Origin: CAWFPR01 sp963817635
Lineage (GTDB): Bacteria; Acidobacteriota; Vicinamibacteria; Vicinamibacterales; 2-12-FULL-66-21
DNA length: 64,000 nucleotides
Assembly: GCA_963817635.1 (NCBI GenBank)
Contig: CAWFPR010000023.1
Location: forward strand, 200,126-264,125
Reading direction: 5' to 3'
Under the pieces are notes generated by a model. The model was not told the DNA's origin. It made no database searches and saw only the letters and a program-made list of their open reading frames with translations. Made by a program: the position numbers and the translations under genes. Shown piece by piece: positions 37,676 to 46,626 of the stretch; position 1 is the stretch's first letter, and the number at the start of each line of letters is the position of its first letter.

Positions 37676-38681
37676 TCAGCCGGAAGTCAGACATGCCCGC
37701 GCCAGACTCACGTAGGTGTCGATCGCCGCCTCCAGTTCGGCAATCTCGACGAATTCCCCGGCGGTGTGCGCCACCAGGATCGATCCCGGCCCGAACAGGA
37801 GCGGCGTCCCCCAGCGGTCCAGCAGCGGAACGTCCGTCGTGAAGGGAAACACCTCGGTCGCAATGCCGGGAACCGTATGCAGCTTCACCGCCGGAACGCG
37901 CAGTACCTCTTGGACGCTCACCAGCGGCTCGAGGCCGGCAAGAACGCGCAGTATATCTTCTGGCGGCCCGATTGTGCGGAACAGCAGTTCAGCGGACGCT
38001 TCGGGCGAAATGACGTTGGGCGCGATGCCGCCGCCGATTAATCCCACGCTGTAGAACGTTCGTCCCAGCTCGCTGTCGGATGGCAACGGCAAGGACCGCA
38101 GCCGCACCAGGGCGTCAATGAGCTTGTCGATTGCCGACTCGCCGCGTTCGGGGGTCGCCGAATGCGCCGCACGTCCCTCGGCCTTCAGCCTGACACGCAG
38201 CACGCCGCGCGTGGCCGACCCCAGGCGGCTCTCCGTCGGCTCGCCGTTGATCAGGAACCGGCTGCCCGGCGCCACCGCATTTGCCGCCGTCGCGCCATCG
38301 CTCCCGCGTTCCTCCCCGGCGACGAACAACAGTCCGATCCGGCCGTTCGCCATGTTCGCGCAGTCGCTCGACGGCCGCAAGCTGCGCGGCGAGGATTCCC
38401 TTCGCGTCGCAGGCGCCCCGCCCGAACAGCCGGCCATTCTCGACGCGGCTCGGGATGTACGGCGGCACGCAGTCGAAGTGCGTCGAGAGGACGACCTGCG
38501 GAGGATCGATCGACGCGATGACGTTGGCACATCCCCGCGCCAGCGGCTGCTCGACCACGATATACCCGAGCTCCCGCAGCCGCGCGCCGATCCACGCGCC
38601 GGCTTCCGCCTCGCGGCCGGTCGTGGAATCAATATTAATGAGGGCCCGGGCAAAGGCGATCGGGTCAAACTGGACTGTCAC
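37676..38681 (-). CDS. dapE: M20-family deacylase, probable succinyl-diaminopimelate desuccinylase
   Basis: About 335 residues, shorter than E. coli DapE (375). GTG 38681 starts the protein. Metal-site motifs of M20 peptidases are visible: STHFDCVPPYIP (His/Asp), GRGACDAKGILAAQL (bridging Asp), GEERGSDGA (catalytic Glu-Glu, after the frame change near 38345) and VAHTAGEFVEI near the end (His ligand). M20 enzymes also include ArgE and LysK; I favour DapE because the gene closes a run of asd, lysC, dapB, dapA and dapD. It removes succinate from N-succinyl-LL-diaminopimelate in the cytoplasm. Confidence 0.78.
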
Positions 38682-38747
38682 AGAATTGTCTCAGGGGAGC
38701 GCACTCGCGCTGGAGGATTTGACCACGAATCCCGCCGGGCGTCGCAT

Positions 38748-39590
38748 TCAACGAAGCGCCTCCTCGAGGGCCGTCCGGGCATCCGTGGTGCCGTCGCGGT
38801 ATTTGACGATGACAGGGGTGGCAATCGACAGCCCCCAGGCCGCGCCGGACTCGATCGGGCGCGTACCGGGCACGACCACCGCACCTTCCGGAATCACGAG
38901 CGGCCCGCCGTCCGGGCGGATAATCCGGCCATTCGGAATGTCGTAGACCGGCGTCGACCCCGTGATTACCGTCCCTGACGCAAGCACCGCGCGACGCCTC
39001 ACGATCGCCCCTTCGTAGATCCCGCAGTTCCCGCCGACGAGCACCTCGTCCTCGATGACGACGGGGATCGCGCCGACGGGCTCGAGCACGCCGCCAATCT
39101 GCGCCGCGGCCGACACGTGCACGCGGCGTCCGATCTGCGCGCAGGATCCCACGAGGGCGTGCGAATCGATCATCGATTCCTCGCCGACATACGCCCCGAT
39201 GTTGATGTACATCGGCGGCATGCACACGACGCCGCGCCCGAGGAAGACGCCGTCCCGCACGCTCGATCCGCCCGGCACGATGCGCACGCCGTCGCCGATC
39301 GCCGAATGCTTCAGCGGCAGCGTGTCCTTGTCGAAGAAGGGCCAGCGCCCGTGATCGGACGACACATCGACGACGTCGCCGCTCGAAATCCCAGCAGGAT
39401 GCCCGCGCTTCACCCAGGCATTGACGCGCCAGCCGGATGGCGCCGACGGGTCGGGTTCGGCCGCGCGCACCTCGCCCGACGACAGCGCGGCTCGCAGCCG
39501 CGCAAACGCGGCACGCGCCCGGGCACGATCCGCAGTCGCGCCGTCGTCGTAGAGCGCGTCGATCTCGGCCGCCAGGTGCCCTGCGTTCAT
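38748..39590 (-). CDS. dapD: Tetrahydrodipicolinate N-succinyltransferase
   Basis: 280 residues and intact. ATG 39590 shares its A with the dapA stop (TGATG). An N-terminal helical domain is followed by GYVxx-like DVVDVSSDHGRWPFFDKDTLPLKH and a left-handed beta-helix of hexapeptide repeats (GRGVVCMPPMYINIGAYVGEESMIDSHALVG, VIEDEVLVGGNCGIYEGAIV), typical of DapD. It transfers succinate from succinyl-CoA to tetrahydrodipicolinate, the fifth step to meso-diaminopimelate and lysine. Its presence shows that this operon uses the succinylase variant rather than the direct aminotransferase or dehydrogenase routes. Confidence 0.92.
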   Translation of the reverse strand: MNAGHLAAEIDALYDDGATADRARARAAFARLRAALSSGEVRAAEPDPSAPSGWRVNAWVKRGHPAGISSGDVVDVSSDHGRWPFFDKDTLPLKHSAIGDGVRIVPGGSSVRDGVFLGRGVVCMPPMYINIGAYVGEESMIDSHALVGSCAQIGRRVHVSAAAQIGGVLEPVGAIPVVIEDEVLVGGNCGIYEGAIVRRRAVLASGTVITGSTPVYDIPNGRIIRPDGGPLVIPEGAVVVPGTRPIESGAAWGLSIATPVIVKYRDGTTDARTALEEALR

Positions 39591-40492
39591 CACGCCACCG
39601 CCAGCGATCCCGGAAGCCCGAGGCCCCGGAGCACGGCGCCGATCCTCTCCCGCGACGCCGGGCGGGGCGGCACGAGGGGCAGCCGGTAGATCTCCTCCAG
39701 CAGCCCCATCGCGGCCATCGCCGCCTTCACCGGGATCGGGCTCGACTCGACGAAGTTCACCAGCATCAGCGGCAGGAGCTCCGTGTGCAGCCGCCGCGCC
39801 GCGGCGAAATCCCCCTGCTCGGCACGCTCCACCATGAGCGCCATTTCCGCCGGGACTTCGTTCGACGCGACCGAGACGATTCCCGCGCCTCCCACCGCCA
39901 TCACCGGCAGCGTCAGGGCATCGTCTCCCGACAGCACGAGGAAGCCCGGCGGGACCGACGCGCAGATCTCGCACATCTGGGTCATGTTCCCCGACGCTTC
40001 CTTCACACCGACGACGTTCGGGATGGTGCTCAGGCGCAGGATGGTCGCAACATCGACGTTGCAGCCGGTTCGTCCCGGCACGTTGTAAACAATGATGGGC
40101 AGCGGCACGGCCTCGCCAATCGCCGCGTAGTGCTGGAACAGGCCTTCCGGCGTGGGTTTGTTGTAGTACGGCGTCACCGACAGGATGCCGTCAGCGCCGG
40201 CTTCGGCCATCCGCCGCGCGGACTCGATGACTTCCTGCGTGTTGTACCCGCCGGCGCCAGCGAGCACGGGCAGACGCCCCGCGGCTTCGGACACGACGAT
40301 GTCGACGACGCGCGCACGTTCGCCGCCCGTGAGGGTCGGCGTCTCTCCGGTCGTTCCACACGGGACGAGGAAGTGCACGCCCGCATCGATCTGGCGCCGC
40401 GCCAGCCGCCTGACGCCCGCTTCGTCCAGCGCGCCGCCCCTGAGGAACGGCGTGACCAGCGCCGTTCCACACCCGGTGAATGGTCGTCTCAT
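39590..40492 (-). CDS. dapA: 4-hydroxy-tetrahydrodipicolinate synthase
   Basis: 300 residues and intact. ATG 40492 overlaps the dapB stop (ATGA). The TIM-barrel enzyme shows FTGCGTALVTPFL, the GTTGE motif (CGTTGETPTLTGGER), Y140-type YNVPGRTG, and the Schiff-base Lys in VVGVKEASGN. It condenses pyruvate with aspartate semialdehyde in the first committed step of lysine/diaminopimelate synthesis. It lies between dapB and dapD, with all junctions overlapping, so the genes are almost certainly one translationally coupled operon. Confidence 0.95.
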   Translation of the reverse strand: MRRPFTGCGTALVTPFLRGGALDEAGVRRLARRQIDAGVHFLVPCGTTGETPTLTGGERARVVDIVVSEAAGRLPVLAGAGGYNTQEVIESARRMAEAGADGILSVTPYYNKPTPEGLFQHYAAIGEAVPLPIIVYNVPGRTGCNVDVATILRLSTIPNVVGVKEASGNMTQMCEICASVPPGFLVLSGDDALTLPVMAVGGAGIVSVASNEVPAEMALMVERAEQGDFAAARRLHTELLPLMLVNFVESSPIPVKAAMAAMGLLEEIYRLPLVPPRPASRERIGAVLRGLGLPGSLAVA

Positions 40493-41197
40493 GCGAGTCC
40501 CTCCTTCGCAAGTGGCTCTGACGTCCGTCGGAGTACGTCCCTCATGTCGAACCAGCCGCTCCGCCCCTGCACCCACCTTGCCGCCTCGAGCGCGCCGCGC
40601 GCGAAGCCGGAGCGATCGCGGGCCGTGTGGGTCAGCGTGATGGTCTCGGCGGCGCTGTCGAATCCCACCGTGTGCGTGCCCGGGATCGCGCCTGCGCGCG
40701 TGGACGCGATATCGACGGCGCGGTCGAATCCTCCGCGCCGGAGCGCCGTCCTCGAGCTGCCGCGCGGTCCCGGACGGCGCATCGCGCTTCGCCGCGTGAT
40801 GCAGCTCGTGAATCCACGAGCCGAACCCCGGGTGCTCGTTCAGCAGCGCGCCCGCGCGCTCGACCAGCAGCGCGAACAGGTTCACGCCGATTGCGAAGTT
40901 CGGCGCCGCGACGACGCCGATGCCGGACGCCTCGGCCTCGCGCCGCAGCTCCGCCTCGCGGCCGCGCCATCCAGTCGTGCCAATCACCACGGCGGTGCGG
41001 CGCGCCGCCAGCCGGGCGAGGTTCGCCGGCACGGCATCGGCCGTCGAGAAATCGATGGCGACGTCGGCTCCGGGCCACTCGCCCGGCCGTGCGGATTCCA
41101 CGCGGCCGATCCGGCCGACCACGTCAACGCCGTACTCGCCCGACAGCGACTCCACGAGCCGGCCCATGCGCCCGTACCCGATCAGGAGCACGCGCAC
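40489..41197 (-). CDS. dapB: 4-hydroxy-tetrahydrodipicolinate reductase (one-base frameshift)
   Basis: About 235 residues once one base is removed. GTG 41197 opens MRVLLIGYGRMGRLVE (NAD(P) motif). HELHHAAKRDAPSGTA is the active-site signature. An extra base near 40746 then breaks the frame, and the expected continuation RRGGFDRAVDIASTRAGAIPGTHTVGFDSAAE is found in the next frame up to the TGA at 40489. The enzyme reduces the DapA product with NAD(P)H. Because dapB is essential where peptidoglycan contains diaminopimelate, a sequencing error is far likelier than a true mutation. Confidence 0.9.
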
Positions 41198-42601
41198 CTA
41201 CAATCCCCCCGTCCGGCTGAATCCCGGACGCCACGCGAGGGCGAAACGCAGAACTCGTCGTGGAGCCGTTCCATCGCACGCGCCAGATCGGCCTCGCTCA
41301 ACACGATGGTCACGTTGCGGCGTGATGCCGCCTGCGACACCATGCGGACCGCGAAACCCTCGAGCGATCCGACGATGCGCGCGGCGAGACGCGGATCGGC
41401 GCGCAGGTTGTCGCCGACGGCCGAGAGGATCGCCATGCCGCGCTCGACGCGTACCTCGCCGAACTCGCGCAGCGCCGACGCGATCGGCTCCACCCGCCCG
41501 TCATCGTCCAGCGTCACCGACACGCTGACTTCCGACGTCGTCACGACATCGACCGACGTGCCGAAGCGTTCGAAAATCTCGAAGACCCGTCGCAGGAAGC
41601 CGTGCGCCATGAGCATCCGGGTCGACGTGATTTCGACCATCGTGATGTTGCGCTTGCAGGCCACGGCGGCCAGCGGCGTTCCGTGGGCCGCCGTGTGGGC
41701 GGCGATCAGCGTGCCGGCGCCCTCCGGTTTCCGGCTGTTCAGGATGCGGACCGGGATGTTCCTGGCGACCGCGGGAACCATCGTGCTGGGATGCAGCACC
41801 TTGGCGCCGAAATACGCGAGCTCCCATGCCTCGCCGAACGAGAGCCGCGGCACGATCTGCGGGTGCTCGATCACGCGCGGGTCGGCCGTGAGCATGCCGT
41901 CCACATCGGTCCAGATCTGGATCTCCTCCGCATCGAGCGCCGCGCCGACGATCGCGGCCGAGTAGTCCGAACCGCCGCGCCCGAGCGTGGTGGTCACGCC
42001 CGCCAGCGTGGCGCCGACGAACCCGCCGATCACCGGTACAGCGCCGGCGGCCAGGTGCGGCGCTATCTCGTCTTCGATCGCCGCGGCGGTCGCGTCGAGG
42101 TCGGGCGCCGCACACTGGTGATGCGCATCGGTCACGATGGCGCGCCGCGCATCGATCCAGACCGCGGGAATGCCCTCGCGCTGAAGCGCCGCCGTGACGA
42201 CGCGGCTGCACACCAGTTCGCCAACCGACGCGATCGCATCCCGCGCGGCCGGCGAGGCGGCGCGCAGGATCGCGGTGGCGTCGAGCAGGTGGCCGAGTTC
42301 CTCGAACGAGTCCGCGAGATCGGGCCACGCCCCTCCCGGGTCTTCAACGAGCGCCTCGACGGCCGCCTGGTGCCGCGCGATCAACGCATCGAGTCCGCTT
42401 CTGGACGGCGTCTCGATCGCGCCGCTCTGCCGCGGCCGCCAGCGCGAGCAGCGCGTCCGTCACGCCGGACATCGCGGACACCACGACGACGGCCGGCGCG
42501 CTCGACGAGCCGACGATGCGGACGAGGCGGACGATCGCGTCCGCGTCGGCGACCGACGTGCCGCCGAACTTCATGATCCGGGGACGGCATGGCGGGACCA
42601 T
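41182..42601 (-). CDS. lysC: Aspartate kinase (frameshifted)
   Basis: About 473 codons. ATG 42601 overlaps the asd stop (TGATG). The N-terminus has the kinase signature MKFGGTSVADADAIV. A shift near 42415 follows, then the frame resumes with LIARHQAAVEAL, VIGGFVGATLAGVTTTLGRGGSDYSAAI (substrate site), IWTDVDGMLTADPR and FGAKVLHPSTM. Two ACT domains at the end (ITMVEITSTRMLMAHGFL; MAILSAVGDNLRADPRLAARIVGSLE) suggest feedback control by lysine and/or threonine. The last 20 codons overlap the start of dapB. Length and layout resemble the monofunctional LysC/AKIII class. It catalyses the first step of the aspartate pathway. Confidence 0.9.
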
Positions 42602-43655
42602 CAGCACTCTCCCTCGAACAGTCCATCCGCGCGCATCAGTTCGGCGTTCAGCACGGCGGCGCCCGCGGCGCCGCGTATCGTGTTGTGCCCCAGCACCACG
42701 AACTTCGCGCCAAGGACCGCACACGGACGCACGCGCCCGACCGACACCGCCATGCCGCCGTCACGTCCGGCATCGAGCCGGGGCTGCGGGCGATCGGGCG
42801 CGTCGAAGTAGATGATCGGTGAAGGCGGCGCGGTCGGCAGGCCAAGCTCCTGCGGGCGTCCGCGAAACGCGCGGAAGGCGGCGATGAGGTCAACCGGCGC
42901 CGGCTTCGCATCGAGCGCGACCGATACCGTCTCGGTGTGCCCGTCGACGACCGGCACGCGCGTCGTCTGCGCGCTGACGACGGCCGTGTGGGACGTGACA
43001 CCGCTGGTGCCGAATGAGCCGAGGATCTTCTGCGTCTCGGATTCGATCTTCGCCTCCTCGCCGGAGATGTTCGGGATGACGTTGCCCAGGATGTCGAGCG
43101 ACGCCACGCCCGGATAGCCCGCGCCCGAGATTGCCTGCATGGTCGTCACGAGCGCGGCGCGGAGGCCGAACTGGCGCAGCGGCGCGAGCGCCATCGACAG
43201 CATGACCGTCGAGCAGTTTGGATTCGTCACGATCGCGCCGCGCCAGCCCTTCACGCGCCGCTGGGCGGCGATGAGGCCGAGGTGGTCGGCATTGATCTCC
43301 GGAACGAGCAGCGGCACGAGCGGATCCATGCGGAAGCTGCGGGTGTTGCTGACGACGATGTGGCCGGCCTGCGCGAAGGCCGGTTCGATGTCGTCAGCCG
43401 CGGCGGCATCCAGCGCGGAGAAGACCAGCAGGGGCGCGCCCGCGGGCGCGCACGCCTCGACGCGCATGCCGGCGACTTCCCCGGCATCGGCATCGGCAGC
43501 CGCCAGGGCGCGGCCTCCGCGTACGTCCGCCCTTCCGAGCGCCCGCTCGCGCCGAGCCACGCCACGCGGAACCAGGGATGGCCCGCGAGCTGACAAATGA
43601 ACTGCTGGCCGACCATGCCGGTCGCGCCAAGGATCCCGACGGGTTGACGGGTCAT
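42601..43655 (-). CDS. asd: Aspartate-semialdehyde dehydrogenase (frameshifted)
   Basis: About 350 residues. ATG 43655 has GGAG upstream. MTRQPVGILGATGMVGQQF is the NADP-binding start. The frame changes near 43515 and resumes with MRVEACAPAGAPLLVFSALDA. NPNCSTVMLSMAL carries the catalytic cysteine, and QAISGAGYPGVASLDILGN, VPVVDGHTETVSV and HNTIRGAAGAAVLNAEL follow. It reduces aspartyl phosphate to aspartate semialdehyde for lysine, threonine and methionine. It is the first gene of the asd-lysC-dapBADE operon and is preceded by a terminator-like hairpin and a small leader frame that look like an attenuator. Confidence 0.9.
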
Positions 43656-43665
43656 GCTGCTCCGG

Positions 43666-43707
43666 AAAACAAAAAACCCGCCGACCTGTGATGCAGGCCG
43701 GCGGGTT
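43666..43707 (-). terminator. Intrinsic terminator in the leader of the asd operon (attenuator stem)
   Basis: On the minus-strand RNA, AACCCGCCGGCCUG (43707-43694) pairs with CAGGUCGGCGGGUU (43688-43675), giving 14 bp with one G-U pair and a 5-nt loop. It is followed by a U-rich run (43676-43666). It lies only 11 bases upstream of the asd start codon, so it must be bypassed for the operon to be read. Confidence 0.85.
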
Positions 43708-43731
43708 CGGGTGCGCGTCTCTTGTAGTCGT

Positions 43732-43815
43732 CTACATCATGGGCACACACGTCACCGGCCTGCAGGGTCGCTTGACCCGCTTTCGAGACATGTCGGCCAG
43801 GTGAATGATGTGCAT
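43732..43815 (-). CDS. Candidate leader peptide of the asd-lys attenuator
   Basis: A 27-codon frame from ATG 43815 (or from ATG 43791, giving the 19-residue MSRKRVKRPCRPVTCVPMM) ends with TAG 25 bases before the terminator stem. Two Lys codons sit within a small hairpin (GGGUC-AAGC-GACCC, 43779-43766). The stretch UGCAGGCCGGUG (43764-43753) is complementary over 12 bases to the 5' arm of the terminator, so it can act as an antiterminator. Ribosome stalling at the Lys codons would free it. No strong ribosome site is visible, which keeps confidence moderate. Confidence 0.45.
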   Translation of the reverse strand: MHIIHLADMSRKRVKRPCRPVTCVPMM

Positions 43816-43995
43816 CACGATTGCCGCGCAGTATAGCGGCGGAGCGGTACGGCGGTCAACGGAATTCCGGACAAGATCCGGCCGGCGGTTCGGCCCGGCC
43901 GGCACCGAGGCCGGGTTTTGGTGAGGACGACAGAGCCCCCTCCTGACCCGCCGCAACTGATGAGCACGAGGGAGCCGCGAGCGCTACGATTGATC

Positions 43996-44027
43996 AGGGC
44001 TCAGGGCTCAGGGCTCAGGGCTCAGGG
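43996..44027 (+). repeat. AGGGCTC heptamer array in front of the Gfo/Idh/MocA gene
   Basis: Four in-phase AGGGCTC units (complement AGCCCTG) run into the GGGAGG ribosome site at 44024-44030. The rest of the gap from 43832 holds no recognisable gene. The same heptamer, in opposite orientation, occurs inside the DUF4175-like gene at 26286-26315. Confidence 0.75.
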
Positions 44028-44034
44028 AGGACTA

Positions 44035-45040
44035 ATGCGGGACAGAATTCGGTGGGGCATTCTCGGGGCCGCGAAGATTGCGACGCGCAAGGTGATTCCT
44101 GCGATGCAGAAGGCCGCCTCGTGCGAGGTGCGCGCCATCGCGTCGCGGGATCCGGACCGGGCGCGCGACGCAGCCGGCGCGCTCGGGATCCCTGTGGCGT
44201 ACGGCTCATACGAGGAACTCCTCGCCGACCCGGATATCGATGCCGTCTACAATCCGCTGCCGAATCACCTCCACGTGCCCTGGACAATCCGCGCGGCGGA
44301 AGCCGGCAAGCACGTGCTGTGCGAAAAGCCGATCGCCCTGGACGCCGCCGGGGCACGGCACTTGATCGAGGTGCGGGATCGCACCGGCGTGCGCATCCAG
44401 GAAGCCTTCATGGTCCGCACGCACCCGCAGTGGCTCACCGCACAGGAGGCCGTGCGGTCCGGCCGGCTCGGTGAGGTCCGCGCGATCACCGGGTTCTTCA
44501 GCTACTTCAACGACGATGCGGCCAACATCCGCAACGTGCCCGAGTGGGGCGGCGGCGGGCTGCTCGACATCGGGTGCTACCTGGTGAATACCGCGCGCAT
44601 GATGCTCGAGCGCGAGCCGAGGCGCGTCGCGGCGGCGATCGAGCCGGATCCGCGGACACGACGTCGATCGGCTGACGTCCATGATTCTGGACTTCGGCTC
44701 GGCACACGCCATCGGCACGTGCAGCACGCAGCTCGTGCCCTACCAGCGGGTGCACGTCCTGGGCACGCGCGGGCGGATCGAGGTGCAGATCCCGTTCAAC
44801 GCGCCCACCGACCAGCCCACCCGGATTGTCATGGACGACGGCTCCGATCCGGGCGGCTCCGGAGCCTGGACGATCGACATCGCGACGGCGGATCAGTACA
44901 CGATCCAGGCGGAGCTGTTCTCGCGCGCGATTCTCGACGGCCGCTCCGCGCCGTATCCGCTGGAAGACTCGCTGGCCAACATGCGCGTCATCGACGCGCT
45001 GTTCGAGTCCGCGGCGTCCGGTACGTTCGTCCCGCTGTAA
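44035..45040 (+). CDS. Gfo/Idh/MocA family oxidoreductase (frameshifted)
   Basis: About 335 residues. ATG 44035 has GGGAGG upstream. The Rossmann N-terminus RWGILGAAKIATRKVIPAM is followed by DIDAVYNPLPNHLH and the dehydrogenase signature AGKHVLCEKPIAL, whose Lys is catalytic. GGGGLLDIGCYLVN holds the second conserved active-site Asp. The frame changes near 44660 and continues MILDFGSAHAIGTCSTQLV to ASGTFVPL. It is an NAD(P)-dependent dehydrogenase of sugars or related polyols in the cytoplasm. The substrate cannot be told from neighbours. It is transcribed divergently from the asd operon. Confidence 0.88.
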
Positions 45041-45123
45041 TCGCGCGGCGCGTCGCTCGTGCTATCGTAGCTTCGCCCCCCGGCATCCGACGACGCCCTG
45101 CCTGTCCTCTGGGTTTCGAACCT

Positions 45124-45295
45124 ATGGCGAAGCGACTTCTCTGCCTGTCCGTACTGTGTCATGCTGATCGGATCGTCGTTCGCCGGCGCGCAGGCGTCGA
45201 CGCTCGACGCGCGTACGCGCGCGAAGGCCACGGTGATGCTCGGCGGCACGCTCGATCCTGCCGTCGCCGGGCTGTTCACGATCGAGTGGAGGTAA
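45124..45295 (+). pseudogene. S41 peptidase paralogue reduced to its two ends
   Basis: A frame with signal-peptide character (MAKRLLCLSVL, then, one base shifted, MLIGSSFAGAQASTLDARTRAKA) runs straight into TVMLGGTLDPAVAGLFTIEWR-TAA. The first part matches the mature N-terminus of the two following S41 genes (QAPTIDARTRGRA) and the second matches their last 20 residues (LLGGTLDPEAAGKLFPVEW). The central 370 residues, with the PDZ and catalytic domains, are absent. It is therefore an internally deleted third copy. Its stop lies four bases before the next start, so it may still deliver ribosomes to that gene. Confidence 0.8.
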
Positions 45296-45298
45296 CCC

Positions 45299-46588
45299 AT
45301 GTGGCGCGTGTGCTGGCTGCTCGCCCTGACCCCTGCACTCCTGGCGCAGGCCCCGGCCCTGGATAGCACGTCGAAAGCGCGGGCGCGCGAGATGCTCGCG
45401 ACCGCGAAGGTCGCCATCAGGAACACCTACTACGACAAGACGTTTCACGGGCTCGACGTCGAGGCGCACTTCAAGGCGACCGAGGCCAGGCTGGATTCGG
45501 CGACGTCGCTCGGGCACGCGTACGCCATCATCGCGCAGGCCCTCATCGATCTCAACGACTCGCACACCTACTTCCTGCCTCCGCAGCGTCCCGCCAGGTA
45601 CGACTATGGCTGGCAGATCGGGATTATTGGCGACGACTGCTACGTGATCGCCGTCAAGCCGGGCAGCGACGCCGAGGCGAAGGGGGTTCGACCAGGCGAT
45701 CGCGTGCTGCAGGTCGGTTCGTTCGTCCCGACCCGCCAGGAGTTGTGGAAGGCGCGGTACCTCTACTACATTCTCAGCCCGCGCAACTCCCTGAAGGTGA
45801 CCATCCAGCCCCCCGGTGCCGAGCCGCGTGATCTGGAGATCGCAGCGAAGGTGACGCAGGAGCCGGCCGTCGTGGAGATCAGCCTCGACAACCTGATCGA
45901 GAGCGGCCCGGGCGCGATGAGCGATCCCATCGTGCGGGTGAACCGCACGGCCATGGTCGGCGACATCTCGGTCAGCAGGCTCTCGACGTTCGCCTTTGCC
46001 GACGGCAGCGCCGACAAGGTCATGGATGGCATGCTGCAGGGGGCGACCTCGCTCGTCCTGGATCTGCGCGGCAACGGAGGGGGCCAGATCAAGACGCTCG
46101 AAGCGCTCGCAGGGCGGCTTTTCGATCGCGATGTCAAGATGGCGGACCGCGTCGGCCGCAAGAACATGAAGCCGATGGTCGCGAAGAAGCGCAAGTCGCC
46201 CTTCGACGGCAAGCTCGTCGTGCTCATCGACGCCGATTCGGCGTCGGCGTCCGAGATCCTGGCCCGCGTGATCCAGCTGGAGCATCGCGGCGTGGTGATT
46301 GGCGACCGGTCGTCTGGATCCGTGATGCAGGCAGAACACGGCATGGGCATGCTCGAAGGAACCGAGGGGTTCATCCCGTACGGGTTCAGCATCACGAACG
46401 CGGACCTGATCATGGCGGACGGCAAGAGCCTCGAACACGCCGGCGTCGTTCCCGACGAACGGGTCCTCCGCACCCCCGCCGATCTCGCAGCCGGCCGCGA
46501 CCCGGTGCTGGCACGCGCGGTCACGCTGCTCGGCGGCACCATCGACCCGCTCGCGGCCGGCAAGCTGTTCCCGATCGAGTGGAAGTAG
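45299..46588 (+). CDS. Secreted S41 family (C-terminal processing) peptidase, copy 1
   Basis: 429 residues and intact. ATG 45299 has GGAGG 6-7 bases upstream. A signal peptide (WRVCWLLALTPALLAQ) is followed by a helical domain (MLATAKVAIRNTYYDKTFHGLD, DLNDSHTYFLPP), a PDZ domain (DDCYVIAVKPGSDAEAKGVRPGDRVLQV) and the S41 protease domain with LVLDLRGNGGG and IDADSASASEIL, whose central Ser is the nucleophile. It ends PLAAGKLFPIEWK. It degrades misfolded or tagged proteins in the periplasm. The second copy follows within 40 bases; the two are roughly half identical by eye over the aligned motifs. Confidence 0.9.
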   Translation: MWRVCWLLALTPALLAQAPALDSTSKARAREMLATAKVAIRNTYYDKTFHGLDVEAHFKATEARLDSATSLGHAYAIIAQALIDLNDSHTYFLPPQRPARYDYGWQIGIIGDDCYVIAVKPGSDAEAKGVRPGDRVLQVGSFVPTRQELWKARYLYYILSPRNSLKVTIQPPGAEPRDLEIAAKVTQEPAVVEISLDNLIESGPGAMSDPIVRVNRTAMVGDISVSRLSTFAFADGSADKVMDGMLQGATSLVLDLRGNGGGQIKTLEALAGRLFDRDVKMADRVGRKNMKPMVAKKRKSPFDGKLVVLIDADSASASEILARVIQLEHRGVVIGDRSSGSVMQAEHGMGMLEGTEGFIPYGFSITNADLIMADGKSLEHAGVVPDERVLRTPADLAAGRDPVLARAVTLLGGTIDPLAAGKLFPIEWK

Positions 46589-46626
46589 AACGGCAGGCTG
46601 TGTCGCGAATGCCAGGAACGTCCCTG

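Noticed and set aside
39590..41197. A single 535-codon frame that would fuse DapB and DapA
   Set aside because: The middle is out-of-frame dapB. An extra base near 40746 joins the N-terminus of DapB to the dapA frame. The true DapB C-terminus and stop (40489) and the dapA start (40492) are both present, so these are two genes.
43656..43815. Lysine riboswitch before asd
   Set aside because: The leader between the start of the small frame and asd is only about 160 bases and shows none of the five-helix L-box arrangement that I could recognise. The terminator/antiterminator pairing with a leader peptide explains it better.
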